Part shown: in pieces, positions 32,836 to 41,391 of the stretch
Layout: each line of letters opens with the position of its first letter
Numbering within the stretch: position 1 is the first letter of the stretch
DNA from: Micromonospora sediminicola
GTDB lineage: Bacteria; Actinomycetota; Actinomycetes; Mycobacteriales; Micromonosporaceae
NCBI RefSeq assembly: GCF_900089585.1
Contig: NZ_FLRH01000004.1
Span: 737,001-801,000 of the forward strand
Length of the DNA stretch: 64,000 nucleotides
Direction: 5' to 3'
Made by a program: the position numbers and the translations under genes
The notes under the pieces: model-generated
Told to the model about the DNA's origin: nothing
The model's input: the letters and a program-made list of their open reading frames with translations, nothing else
Databases searched by the model: none

Positions 32836-35373
32836 CGGGCCGACGAAGACCGCCTTGGCCCGCCAGTCGACGCCGTCGACCGCCGGACCGCTGCGCACCG
32901 TGAACGTCGCGGTCGGCGCACCGTTCGCCCAGTCGGTGGCCGACAGGTCGCCGGTGTTGCGGTTGACCTTGTAGAGGGTGCTGCCCGAGACGAAGACCGC
33001 GCCGGCGTCGGCGAGGCCGCCCGACCCGGCCACCGTGAACCGGTCCGCGCCGACCACGCCGCTGTCCGGGGTAAACCAGCGCCAGAACAGGCCGCTCTGC
33101 CCGGCGAGCGTGTAGTAGAGCCGCCCGTCGAGGTGGAACATCCCGGTCACGTTGGGGATCTCCGCGTAGAAGCCGGTGGTCACCCCGACGTACGTCTGCC
33201 CGGCCGGGCCGGAGTCGGTCTCCACCGCGTCCCAGTAGGCGTCGTGGTACGGGTCGACCAGCGCCGGCGCGCCGAACGTGGTCCCGTCGAACGTGCGTCG
33301 CCAGAGCGCGCCGTTCAGGCCGTAGAAGAGCGTGCCGCCGACCCAGAACGCGCCCTTCACGGTGGACCAGGCGGTGCCGTCCGGGTTCGTCACCGGCGTC
33401 GCCGCACCGACGGTGGTGGCGCCGTCGTACGGCCGGGCCTGGACCTCGTCGCCGGTGCCGGCCGGCGGCGCCCCGGTCTTGACGATCTCGACGCCGTCGA
33501 CCAGCGGGTTCTCCACCACGTGCCGGAACTCCAGGTCCACCGTGCCGTCGCTGACCACGGTGAACTCACGCATGGTGCCGACGTTGTGCCCGACGCTCGC
33601 GGACAGGTCCAGGTCGTCGAGGACGGTGGCGCCATCCAGCGCCACGTCGAACACGCGCTTGCCGGCGGTGCCGGTGCCGTCGTACCGGTTGGCCAGGTAG
33701 AGCCGTACCTTTACCTCGGTTCCGGCGGGCACCGGGAACTGCCAGGTCATCTCCGGTGCGCCGGCCGGGTCGTACCGCTCGTCGCTGTAGAGCGCGGCCG
33801 GGGTACCGGCCGGCACGGTCGCGTCCAGCGTGCCGACCGGCGCGAAGCCGGCGGTGGCGCTGCCACTGTTGTGGTACGGGCTCGGGTTGCCGCCGTCGTC
33901 GGCCGCCCAGTCCGGTCCACCGTCGGTGGCGGCGACCGCGGGGCCGCCGGCGTTGATTCGGTAGAGCACGTTCGTCGGCTTCGGCACGCCGGCCTGGTAG
34001 ACCCGGCCCGGCAGGGTAGCCGAGGTGGTCGGGTGCGGGGCCGCGCCGCCGGCCAGCGGGAAGAACGCGATCCGCTCCCGTCGGTACTGGAAGTTGCCGA
34101 TCCACGAGGTGTCCCCGCCGATCCAGAGCCCGGTCGGGGTCACCAGCATCTCGGTGGCCCCGACGCCGCGCGGGTGCCGGCCCGGGTTCCAGGACAGCGG
34201 CAGGCCGGTACGCGGGTCCAGCGCGGCGATGCTGGCCCGGCCGACCGCGCCGGCCCGGGCGTTGTCGGCGCCGGTGCTGTTGTTCAGCCAGCGGAAGTGC
34301 CCGCCGACGTAGACCGCCTGCTCGCTGACGCCGACCGACAGGAACGTGTCGCCGCCGGTGTAGTCCACCCAGGTCGGTTGCTGGTCCGGGCCGGTCGCGG
34401 CGGCCTCCCACCGCGCCGCGGCGTCACAGAGCGTGCCGGCGTACGGCGAGCCGGTGGTGACCACCACGAAGTAGCTGCTGTCCGGGGCGAACGCGATGTC
34501 CCGCATGTACGAGTCGAACGCCTGCCACTTGCAGCGCGGCGTGTAGCGGCTGGTGTTCCAGTCGGCCACGGTGGCGGCGGTGGCGCCCAGGTCCAGCTTG
34601 ACGATCTGGTCGTGCAGCACCCCGTCGGCCTTCTTGAAGTTGCCGATCACCACGAGCGTCGTGCCGTCCGGGGAGACCGCCAGCTTCTCCGGGCCGACCC
34701 CGGCGTTGGACCCGCTGACCCCGTCGTAGTTGTGGTGCTCGGTCAGCGCGGTGGTGAGGTAGCTGTCGAGCGCGCCGGTGGTGGCGTTGAGCGAGGCCAG
34801 GCCGCCGCGCGGGTTGCTGTTGCCGGCCGTGGTGAAGATGCCGCCGACCAGCAGCCGGTTTCCGACCAGGGCGATGTCGTTGACCAACCCGTTGAACGCC
34901 GGGCCGGTGAAGCTGGTGACCAGCGCGCCGGTGGCCACGTCGAGCAGGGCCACCTTGCGCCGGGTGACGCCGTTGACGGTGTTGAACTTGCCGGCGACGT
35001 AGACCGTGCCGGCGGTCGGGCCGGCGACGACCGCGTACACCTCGTTGTCGACCACGGGTACGAACGCGGTGTCCACGGCGCCGGTGGCCTTGTCGAAGGC
35101 GAGCAGGTAGTTGCGGGTGATGTCGACGTCGGACCCGCGGTTCTGCACCGTGGTGAACGAGCCGGCCGCGATGATCTTCGTACCGGCGTCGTGGATCGCG
35201 TCGACGCTGCCGTCCACGATGTCCGGCGAGGCGGTGGAGGGGACGGCCTTGACCACGGCGGTGTGGTCGGGCGCGGCGTTCGCGGGGGCGGACGGGGCCA
35301 GGCCGGCGGCGGTGAGCGCGACCGCGGCGAGGGCCGCGAGGGCCCGGCGGCGCGGGGCGGAGGGGTGGGTCAC
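32833..35373 (-). CDS. Secreted beta-propeller protein with malectin-like domain
   Basis: 846 residues. The GTG at 35373 is chosen because it gives a signal peptide (PRRRALAALAAVALTAAGLAPSA, split here, ending ANAA near residue 33). Residues 45-430 are propeller blades of the delta-60 type (VYVAGKFNTVNG, LLVGGIFTTAGN, VYVGGHFRWLN). About 470-620 looks like a malectin/CBM57 domain (RINAGGPAVAATDGGPDWA, VRLYLANRYDGTG, VDGVEIVKTG), a carbohydrate-binding fold. A last propeller-like part of about 200 residues ends KAVFVGP. The role is probably binding an extracellular glycan. Its TAA stop lies inside the repeat at 32754-32835. Confidence 0.8.
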   Translation of the reverse strand: MTHPSAPRRRALAALAAVALTAAGLAPSAPANAAPDHTAVVKAVPSTASPDIVDGSVDAIHDAGTKIIAAGSFTTVQNRGSDVDITRNYLLAFDKATGAVDTAFVPVVDNEVYAVVAGPTAGTVYVAGKFNTVNGVTRRKVALLDVATGALVTSFTGPAFNGLVNDIALVGNRLLVGGIFTTAGNSNPRGGLASLNATTGALDSYLTTALTEHHNYDGVSGSNAGVGPEKLAVSPDGTTLVVIGNFKKADGVLHDQIVKLDLGATAATVADWNTSRYTPRCKWQAFDSYMRDIAFAPDSSYFVVVTTGSPYAGTLCDAAARWEAAATGPDQQPTWVDYTGGDTFLSVGVSEQAVYVGGHFRWLNNSTGADNARAGAVGRASIAALDPRTGLPLSWNPGRHPRGVGATEMLVTPTGLWIGGDTSWIGNFQYRRERIAFFPLAGGAAPHPTTSATLPGRVYQAGVPKPTNVLYRINAGGPAVAATDGGPDWAADDGGNPSPYHNSGSATAGFAPVGTLDATVPAGTPAALYSDERYDPAGAPEMTWQFPVPAGTEVKVRLYLANRYDGTGTAGKRVFDVALDGATVLDDLDLSASVGHNVGTMREFTVVSDGTVDLEFRHVVENPLVDGVEIVKTGAPPAGTGDEVQARPYDGATTVGAATPVTNPDGTAWSTVKGAFWVGGTLFYGLNGALWRRTFDGTTFGAPALVDPYHDAYWDAVETDSGPAGQTYVGVTTGFYAEIPNVTGMFHLDGRLYYTLAGQSGLFWRWFTPDSGVVGADRFTVAGSGGLADAGAVFVSGSTLYKVNRNTGDLSATDWANGAPTATFTVRSGPAVDGVDWRAKAVFVGP

Positions 35374-35580
35374 TGGCAGCTCCGTGAGGTGAGCGGGGTG
35401 AGGCGTGTCGCTCCGCTCACCCTGGGCCACCGCTCAGCCGCCGTCCAGCGCCGGGCAAGCTTTCTGACCGACCACCGCGTCGCCACGGCCGAGCACCCGT
35501 CGCGGGCGGGCGGGACAGCCGGGCCGGGCCGCACGAAAAGGTGGGGACCCGTGGCCGGCCGGGCGGCGCGGGATCGGCGG

Positions 35581-36738
35581 TCAGGTGGCCGCGGGCGGGT
35601 CGGCCGACGGAAGGGTGACCGTCACCTCCAGGCCGCCGCCGGACTGGGCGACCGCCGTCACCGTGCCGCCGTGCGCGTCGCAGACGGCCCGCACGATGGA
35701 CAGGCCGAGGCCGGAGCCACGGGCGCCGGTGCGTTCCTGGCCGCCCCGCCGGAACGGCTCGAACAGCCCGGGCACCTCGGCCGGGGCGACCTCGAAGCCG
35801 GTGTTCCCCACCACCAGCCAGGACCGCTGCCCGTCGGTGCCGGTGCGCACCCACATCCGCCCGTGCAGGTGGTTGTAGCGGACCGCGTTCTCCACCAGGT
35901 TCCCGGCCAGCCGGTCGAGCAGCCCCGGGTCGCCGACCACCGGCGCCGGCCGCAGCGAGGTCTGCACCCGCAGGCCGATCCGCTCGACCTCCCGGGCGAC
36001 CGCGGAGAGCGCGTTGGCGGCGCCCACGGCGAGGTCGCTCTCCGCGCGCCGGGCCAGCCGCCGGCCGGTCTGCGCCTCGCTGCGGGCCAGCACCAGCAGC
36101 GCGTCGACCAGGCCGTTGGCCCGTTCCGACGCCTCCCGCACCACGCCGGCCATCCGCCGGTACTCGGCCAGGTCGGCGTCGTCGTCGCTGAGCGTCACGT
36201 CGATCTCGGTACGCATCACCGCGAGCGGTGTGCGCAGCTCGTGCGAGGCGTTCGCGACGAACCGCTTCTGCGCCTCGAACGCGGCGGTGATCCGGTCCAG
36301 CATCGCGTCGAACGTCTCGGCCAGCTCGGCCACCTCGTCGTCCGCGCCGGACCAGCCGATCCGCTCGTCCAGCGTGGTCTCGCCGAGCCGGCGGGCGGTG
36401 GCCGTGACCTGGTGCAGCGGGCGCAGCGCGCGCCCGGCCACCAGGTACGCCCCGGCCACCCCGACCACGCCGACGGCCAGCAGCGCCAGCAGCCCCTTGA
36501 CCAGCAGCTCCCGGGAGGCGGCGTCGACCAGTTGCCGCTGCCACTGCCCGGCGTTGAGGGTGCGGCCGTCGGTGAGCACCACGGTGGTGCCGGGCAGCAG
36601 CTCGTCGGTGGGACGCAACGCGTCCCGGACCAGCAGCCAGGCCAGCAGGACCAGGATCGCCCCGGCGCCGACCAGCAGCACGCCGTTGAGCAGGGTCAGT
36701 CGCAGCCGCAGCGTGGGTCGCACCCGCCGCGTACCCAT
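35581..36738 (-). CDS. Two-component sensor histidine kinase
   Basis: 385 residues. TM1 is near 12-34 and TM2 near 80-100, with a small outside sensor of about 45 residues, then a HAMP segment (RPLHQVTATARRLGE), the phospho-acceptor motif NASHELRTPLAVM (His near 166), an N-box NLVENAVRYN and G-boxes GSGLGLSIVRAV. It lies one base downstream of its response regulator gene and is surely co-transcribed. The short outside domain gives no clue to the signal. No signal peptide-bearing target lies in the same operon; the upstream neighbour on the other strand is a C39-like gene. Confidence 0.93.
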   Translation of the reverse strand: MGTRRVRPTLRLRLTLLNGVLLVGAGAILVLLAWLLVRDALRPTDELLPGTTVVLTDGRTLNAGQWQRQLVDAASRELLVKGLLALLAVGVVGVAGAYLVAGRALRPLHQVTATARRLGETTLDERIGWSGADDEVAELAETFDAMLDRITAAFEAQKRFVANASHELRTPLAVMRTEIDVTLSDDDADLAEYRRMAGVVREASERANGLVDALLVLARSEAQTGRRLARRAESDLAVGAANALSAVAREVERIGLRVQTSLRPAPVVGDPGLLDRLAGNLVENAVRYNHLHGRMWVRTGTDGQRSWLVVGNTGFEVAPAEVPGLFEPFRRGGQERTGARGSGLGLSIVRAVCDAHGGTVTAVAQSGGGLEVTVTLPSADPPAAT

Positions 36739-36739
36739 G

Positions 36740-37405
36740 TCAGGAGACCCCGCCGACGCGGTAGCCGGCGCCGACCACGGTGTCGATCAGCGGCGGGTCG
36801 CCGAGCTTCTTGCGCAGGGTCATCACGGTGACCCGGACGATGGTGGTGAACGGGTCGGTGTTGGCGTCCCAGACCCGTTCCAGCAGTTCCTCGCTGGACA
36901 CCACCGCGCCGCGCGCCTTGAGCAGCTCGGCGAGCACGCCGAACTCCTTGTTGGTGAGTTCCAGCGGCATCCCGCCGCGGCTCACCACCCGGCGCGCCGG
37001 GTCGAGTTCCAGGTCGGCGACGGCCAGCACCGGGGGCGCGGCCGGGGTGGCGCGCCGGCCCAGCGCCTGCACCCGGGCCACCAGCTCGTCGAAGGCGAAC
37101 GGCTTGGCCAGGTAGTCGTCGGCGCCGAGCTGCAACCCCTCGACCCGGTCGGCGACGGTCCCGCTGGCGGTGAGCATGAGCACCCGGGTCAGCGCGCCGG
37201 AGGCGGCCAGGTCCGCGCAGATCCGGTCGCCGTGCACGCCGGGCAGGTCGCGGTCCAGGATCACCACGTCGTAGCGGGTCACGAACGCCGCCTCGTGTCC
37301 GGCGTTCCCGTCGTAGGCGACGTCCACCGCCATCCCGCGCTTGCGCAGCCCGCGCGCGATCGCGTCGGCGAGGTTCCGCTCGTCCTCGACCACCAGTACC
37401 CGCAT
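36740..37405 (-). CDS. OmpR/PhoB-family response regulator
   Basis: 221 residues. The receiver has the acidic pair in VEDE, the phospho-Asp in DVVILDRDLPG (D51 region), Thr in LMLTASG and Lys in YLAKPF. The C-terminal winged helix contains ELTNKEFGVLAELLKARG and TVVGAGYRV. The ATG at 37405 begins MRVLVVEDE as in the family. It pairs with the kinase encoded one base downstream. DNA targets are unknown. Confidence 0.95.
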   Translation of the reverse strand: MRVLVVEDERNLADAIARGLRKRGMAVDVAYDGNAGHEAAFVTRYDVVILDRDLPGVHGDRICADLAASGALTRVLMLTASGTVADRVEGLQLGADDYLAKPFAFDELVARVQALGRRATPAAPPVLAVADLELDPARRVVSRGGMPLELTNKEFGVLAELLKARGAVVSSEELLERVWDANTDPFTTIVRVTVMTLRKKLGDPPLIDTVVGAGYRVGGVS

Positions 37406-37563
37406 CCCGGCCTCCCGCCTCGTGACCTCCCACAACCTACTGGCGGGGACCAAACGGCCGGCACGCGCCGCCGTTGCAGAAAACCTTCGGGTACGCGATG
37501 CTCCCCGACAAGAATCGACCAGCGCGCCGGCCGACGGCCGGACCCGAGCCGAGCGGAGCCCCG

Positions 37564-38760
37564 ATGACCGCCGTCCACCCCGGCCGCGACGTGGCACACC
37601 ACCGGTTCCGCTTCCCGGCGGACCGGGACCGGGGCCGCGTGGACGGGCTGCGCGCCGAGCCGGGCGGGCTGACTCCCGACGGGACCGCGGAGCCGGTCAC
37701 GCACACCGATCCGCACTCCGGCACCACGGTCGACTACGCCGCGGGGACGTGGACCTCCCCGGTGGTGCCGGTCGGCTTCGCCGCCGCCGAGCTGGTGCCC
37801 TCCTGGACCGCGGACACGCCCCCCGGCTGCTGGCTGCGGGTGGAGCTGCGCGGCTGGGCCGGTGACGCCGCCACCACCGGCTGGTACGAGCTGGGCCGCT
37901 GGGCGGCCGACGACAGCGCGGTGCACCGCTCGTCCGTGCCCGGCCAGGCCGACGGCCACGCCCGGGTGCTGGCCGACACGCTCCGCGTCACCGACGCGAC
38001 GGTGACCGGCTGGCAGGCCCGGGTGACCCTGTTCCGGCGGCCCGACGCGCCCGCCGGCCCGGTGCTGCGCACGGTCGGCGTGGTCGCGTCCGCCGACGCC
38101 GACACCGACACCGGGGTCGACGGTGGCGCGGCGGAGGAGACCGGCGCCCGGGGTCGGGTGCTGGACGTGCCGCGGTACGCGCAGCGGCTGCACGCCGGCG
38201 GGGAGACCCGCTGGGGCGGCGGCGGGGACTCCTGGTGCAGCCCCACCTGTGTGTCGATGGTGCTCGACTTCTGGGGCGCCGGCCCCGCCCCGGAGCGCTA
38301 CGCCTGGGTCGACCCGCCCGGCCCGCGCCCGGTGGTGGTGCACGCCGCCCGGCACTGTTACGACCACGCGTACGCCGGGGCGGGGAACTGGCCGTTCAAC
38401 ACCGCGTACGCGGCGACGCACGGGGTGGACGCGTTCGTCACCCGGCTGCGGTCGCTGGCCGAGGCGGAACGGTTCGTCGCCGCCGGCATCCCGCTGATCG
38501 TCTCGGCGGCGTTCACCGCCGGGCAGGTCCCCGGGCTGGACTACGACACCCGCGGGCACCTCGTCGTGCTGGTCGGCTTCACCGACGACGGCGACCCGGT
38601 CCTCAACGACCCGTACGCGCCGGACGACGAGCGGGTCCGCCGGACCGTGCCCCGGGCGCCGTTCGAGGCGGCCTGGCAGGGCGGCAGCGGCGGGATCGCG
38701 TACGTGGTGCGCCCGGAGTCGGTGCCGCTGCCGGCGCCGCCCGCGCAGCGCAACTGGTGA
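37564..38760 (+). CDS. C39-like cysteine peptidase-fold protein
   Basis: 398 residues. Residues about 220-385 form a papain-like C39_2 domain: LDVPRYAQRLHAGGE, the nucleophile region SWCSPTCVSMVLDFW, the His in DTRGHLVVLVGF and the Asn/Asp in PVLNDPYAP, so a triad is possible. The first 200 residues form a beta-rich domain (WTSPVVPVGFAAAELVPSW, WLRVELRG) of unknown type. No signal peptide is seen with this ATG, chosen for GCGGAG eight bases upstream; an in-frame ATG at 37474 adds 30 residues but also no clear signal. Its TGA abuts the convergent propeller stop with no gap. Confidence 0.8.
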   Translation: MTAVHPGRDVAHHRFRFPADRDRGRVDGLRAEPGGLTPDGTAEPVTHTDPHSGTTVDYAAGTWTSPVVPVGFAAAELVPSWTADTPPGCWLRVELRGWAGDAATTGWYELGRWAADDSAVHRSSVPGQADGHARVLADTLRVTDATVTGWQARVTLFRRPDAPAGPVLRTVGVVASADADTDTGVDGGAAEETGARGRVLDVPRYAQRLHAGGETRWGGGGDSWCSPTCVSMVLDFWGAGPAPERYAWVDPPGPRPVVVHAARHCYDHAYAGAGNWPFNTAYAATHGVDAFVTRLRSLAEAERFVAAGIPLIVSAAFTAGQVPGLDYDTRGHLVVLVGFTDDGDPVLNDPYAPDDERVRRTVPRAPFEAAWQGGSGGIAYVVRPESVPLPAPPAQRNW

Positions 38761-40053
38761 TCAGCGGCCGACCGGCCAGAGCGTCAGCCCGCCGTCCGGG
38801 CGCAGGCACACCAGCACGGTGCCCGAGTCGGCGCACTCGTCCCACGAGCCGGGCAGCACCGCCCGGATCCGCGCCTCCGCGGCCGGGACGTCCAGCACGC
38901 CGACGAGCGTCCGGTCCGCGCTGAGGTGACGCAGCCCGAGCAGCCGGCCGGCCTCCCGGTCCGTGCCGGTGATCCGCCAGCGCCCGAGCCGGCCGAGCAC
39001 CCGTCCGGTGGTCGGCTCCAGCACCCACCGGTCCAGCTCCAGGCCGATCCCGGGCGTGGCCGCGAGCAGGCGGCCGCCGACCGGGTACACCCCGAGCCAC
39101 CGCTCGTCGGTCCACGCCGGCCGCCCGGTCGCCGGGTCGAGCGTCCGGGCGCCGCCGACCTGGTCACGCAGGCAGACCATGCCGGCGCAGTCGGTGAACC
39201 AGAGCCCGGCGCGTTCCTGCACCGGCACGGTCCAGCGGGCGTCGAGCCGGTCCAGCCCGTACGCGGTGACCGTGCCCGGACCGCCGTCGACCAGCAGCAG
39301 ATCGGCCACCACCTGCGCGTACCGGTAGGAGACGCCGTCCGGCGCGGCCGGCACCCGCCCGGTGTGCGCCAGCGCGCCGGTGTCCGCGTCGTGCACGGCC
39401 ACCCGCCCGTCCGGCGTCACCAGCACGAGCTGGGTCACCCCGTGGCCGTCCGTCCGGTACGCCACCCCCTGGGCCGGTATCGGCAGCGTCCACCGCACCG
39501 CCCCGGAGCCCGGGTCGACGGCCAGCACGCTGCCCGCGCCGGCCGCCCGGGGACTCTCCAGCAGCAGGCCGCCGGACGCGGTCGCGACCGGGTAGCCGGG
39601 CTGCCGCCAGCGCGACGCGCCGGTGGCCGGGTCGAGCAGCGTGGAGAGCGTGTCGCCGGCGCCGGCCGGGCTGCTCGTGACCAGGAGCCCACCGGCGGCG
39701 ACGCCCAGCCCGAGCACGTGGTCGCCGGCGGGCAGGCTGAACCGCCAGAGCGGCTCCCCGCCGGGCAGCCGGTGCCCGGTGACCACCCGGCCGCCCCGGC
39801 CGACCGTCCCCGGCCCGTCGGCCACCATCAGCCGGTCGGCGAGGACCACGAACGCGGCCCCCTGCGGTGCGGGCACCCGCACCGGCGCCGGGCGCCGGGC
39901 CGGCGCGACCGCGCCGGTCACCGCGAGCAGCGCCAGGCAGCCCAGCGCCACCACCCGCGCGACCCGACCCGGAGGACGCCGGGGCGACGCGGGAAGCGGC
40001 TCGTCGCCGTCCCCGCCGTGCCGCATCTCACCCAGGTCGATGAGCGCGCTCAT
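38761..40053 (-). CDS. Membrane-anchored PQQ-like beta-propeller protein B
   Basis: 430 residues. A short cytoplasmic head MSALIDLGEMRHGG leads to a TM at about 35-55 (VARVVALGCLALLAVTGAVA) and an outside eight-bladed PQQ-like propeller (RLPGGEPLWRFSLPAG, DPGSGAVRWTLPIP, LDPATGRPAWTDERW). It is a paralogue of the protein encoded just upstream; the start ATG overlaps that gene's TGA (ATGA). Such propellers without redox residues serve as scaffolds or ligand binders. The shared head motif I-D-L-G-E-(L/M)-R suggests a common cytoplasmic contact. Confidence 0.82.
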   Translation of the reverse strand: MSALIDLGEMRHGGDGDEPLPASPRRPPGRVARVVALGCLALLAVTGAVAPARRPAPVRVPAPQGAAFVVLADRLMVADGPGTVGRGGRVVTGHRLPGGEPLWRFSLPAGDHVLGLGVAAGGLLVTSSPAGAGDTLSTLLDPATGASRWRQPGYPVATASGGLLLESPRAAGAGSVLAVDPGSGAVRWTLPIPAQGVAYRTDGHGVTQLVLVTPDGRVAVHDADTGALAHTGRVPAAPDGVSYRYAQVVADLLLVDGGPGTVTAYGLDRLDARWTVPVQERAGLWFTDCAGMVCLRDQVGGARTLDPATGRPAWTDERWLGVYPVGGRLLAATPGIGLELDRWVLEPTTGRVLGRLGRWRITGTDREAGRLLGLRHLSADRTLVGVLDVPAAEARIRAVLPGSWDECADSGTVLVCLRPDGGLTLWPVGR

Positions 40054-41312
40054 GGCAGCCGCCGCACCGTGAAGTCGCCGTCGCGGTCCCGGCACACCAC
40101 CAGCACGCGCCCGGCCGAGCAGTCGACGCCGGACAGCACGCCCCGGACCGGGAGCCGGCCGGCGGGCAGGTCCAGCTCGGCGAGGAGCAGCCGCCCGCCG
40201 CCCAGCGGCCGGGTCAGGAACAGCCGGTCGCCGAACTCGTTCGGAGCGACCACCGCCCAACCGGGAAGGTCAGCGACCAGCCGCCCGTCGTCGGCGTCCA
40301 GCATCGCCAGGCGGTCCCCGCCACCGCCACCGCCGTCGCCGTCGCCGGCCCCGACGAGCAGCCGCCCGCCGTCCACCCGGATCACGCCGAACCACCGGTC
40401 GGTGGCCCACCGGACCGCGCCGGTGGCCGGGTCGAGCCCCCACATGCCGCCGGTCTGCCGGCTGGCGCAGAGCACGTCGCCGCAGGTGTCCACGTAGTCC
40501 AGCAGCGGCAGGTCGGCGGTCCACCGCGAGCGCAGCGTCTCCCGCTGGTAGGCCGCGACGCCGTCCTCCCGGATCTCCAGCACCAGGTCGCCGGCGGTCA
40601 GCACCCGCCGCTGGGTGGGCAGCTCCCCCGGATGCAGGTCACGGGCGGCCAGCCGCTCACCGGTGACCGCGTCCAGCACCACGGTCTCGCCGCTCTCCGG
40701 CACCACCAGCAGCCCCTCGACCCCCGCCGGCCCGAGGACGAAACGCAGATCCGGCGTCGCGGGGGCGGTCCACAACGTGCGGCCGTCGGCGACCGCCACC
40801 CTGCGTACCTCCTGCGGGCCCGACGCGGTCGTCGGTTGGAGCAGGAGCGCGTCACCGGCCGGGTAGCCGAGCGCGGGCTGCCGCCAGCTGAGCCGGCCGG
40901 TGGCCGCCTCCAGGGCCACCGTCTGCCACGCCTGGTCGGGCCCGTTCGGCCCGGCGGCCAGCACCCGGTCGCCCATCTCCCACACCGAGACCACCTCGCC
41001 CGGGGTCGGCAGCCGGCTGCGCCAGCGTTCCCGCCCGTCCCGGTAGGCGACCACCTCCCGGAGCGCGCCGGGCCGCCAGTCCAACGGCCGGACCACGTAC
41101 ACCCGGTCACCGGCGACGAACGCGGACGCCCCGGTGCCACCCGGCACCGTCCACTGCGCGGGACGCGCCGGTGGCGTCGCGGACGCGAGCGTGACCAGCG
41201 CCACCAGCAGCACCACCAGCACGCGGAACGGCCGGCCGACCGCACGCGGCGCCCGGCCCGGCACGTCGGACACCGCGCCGTCCCGCAGCTCACCCAGGTC
41301 GATGACGGTCAC
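40050..41312 (-). CDS. Membrane-anchored PQQ-like beta-propeller protein A
   Basis: 420 residues from the GTG at 41312. Head TVIDLGELRDG, TM near 27-46 (PFRVLVVLLVALVTLASAT), then an outside PQQ-like propeller (YRDGRERWRSRLPTPGEV, ATGRLSWRQPALGY, DPATGAVRWATDRWFG). A glycine run encoded at about 40310-40340 makes a flexible loop. It is the first gene of a two-gene operon with its paralogue and is divergent from a polytopic GT-C-like protein gene 79 bp away, so a shared control region is likely. No catalytic residues are recognised. Confidence 0.82.
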   Translation of the reverse strand: MTVIDLGELRDGAVSDVPGRAPRAVGRPFRVLVVLLVALVTLASATPPARPAQWTVPGGTGASAFVAGDRVYVVRPLDWRPGALREVVAYRDGRERWRSRLPTPGEVVSVWEMGDRVLAAGPNGPDQAWQTVALEAATGRLSWRQPALGYPAGDALLLQPTTASGPQEVRRVAVADGRTLWTAPATPDLRFVLGPAGVEGLLVVPESGETVVLDAVTGERLAARDLHPGELPTQRRVLTAGDLVLEIREDGVAAYQRETLRSRWTADLPLLDYVDTCGDVLCASRQTGGMWGLDPATGAVRWATDRWFGVIRVDGGRLLVGAGDGDGGGGGGDRLAMLDADDGRLVADLPGWAVVAPNEFGDRLFLTRPLGGGRLLLAELDLPAGRLPVRGVLSGVDCSAGRVLVVCRDRDGDFTVRRLP

Positions 41313-41391
41313 GAGCACCCCTCTCCGCGCCGCCGGACCGTCGCCCGGTCGTGACCGGACCGCGCCCGGACCGCCTGTACGATGGCCCGTC

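Noticed and set aside
33133..36831. 1232-residue plus-strand open frame
   Set aside because: Spans the propeller, an intergenic gap and the kinase on the other strand; composition is that of an antisense shadow.
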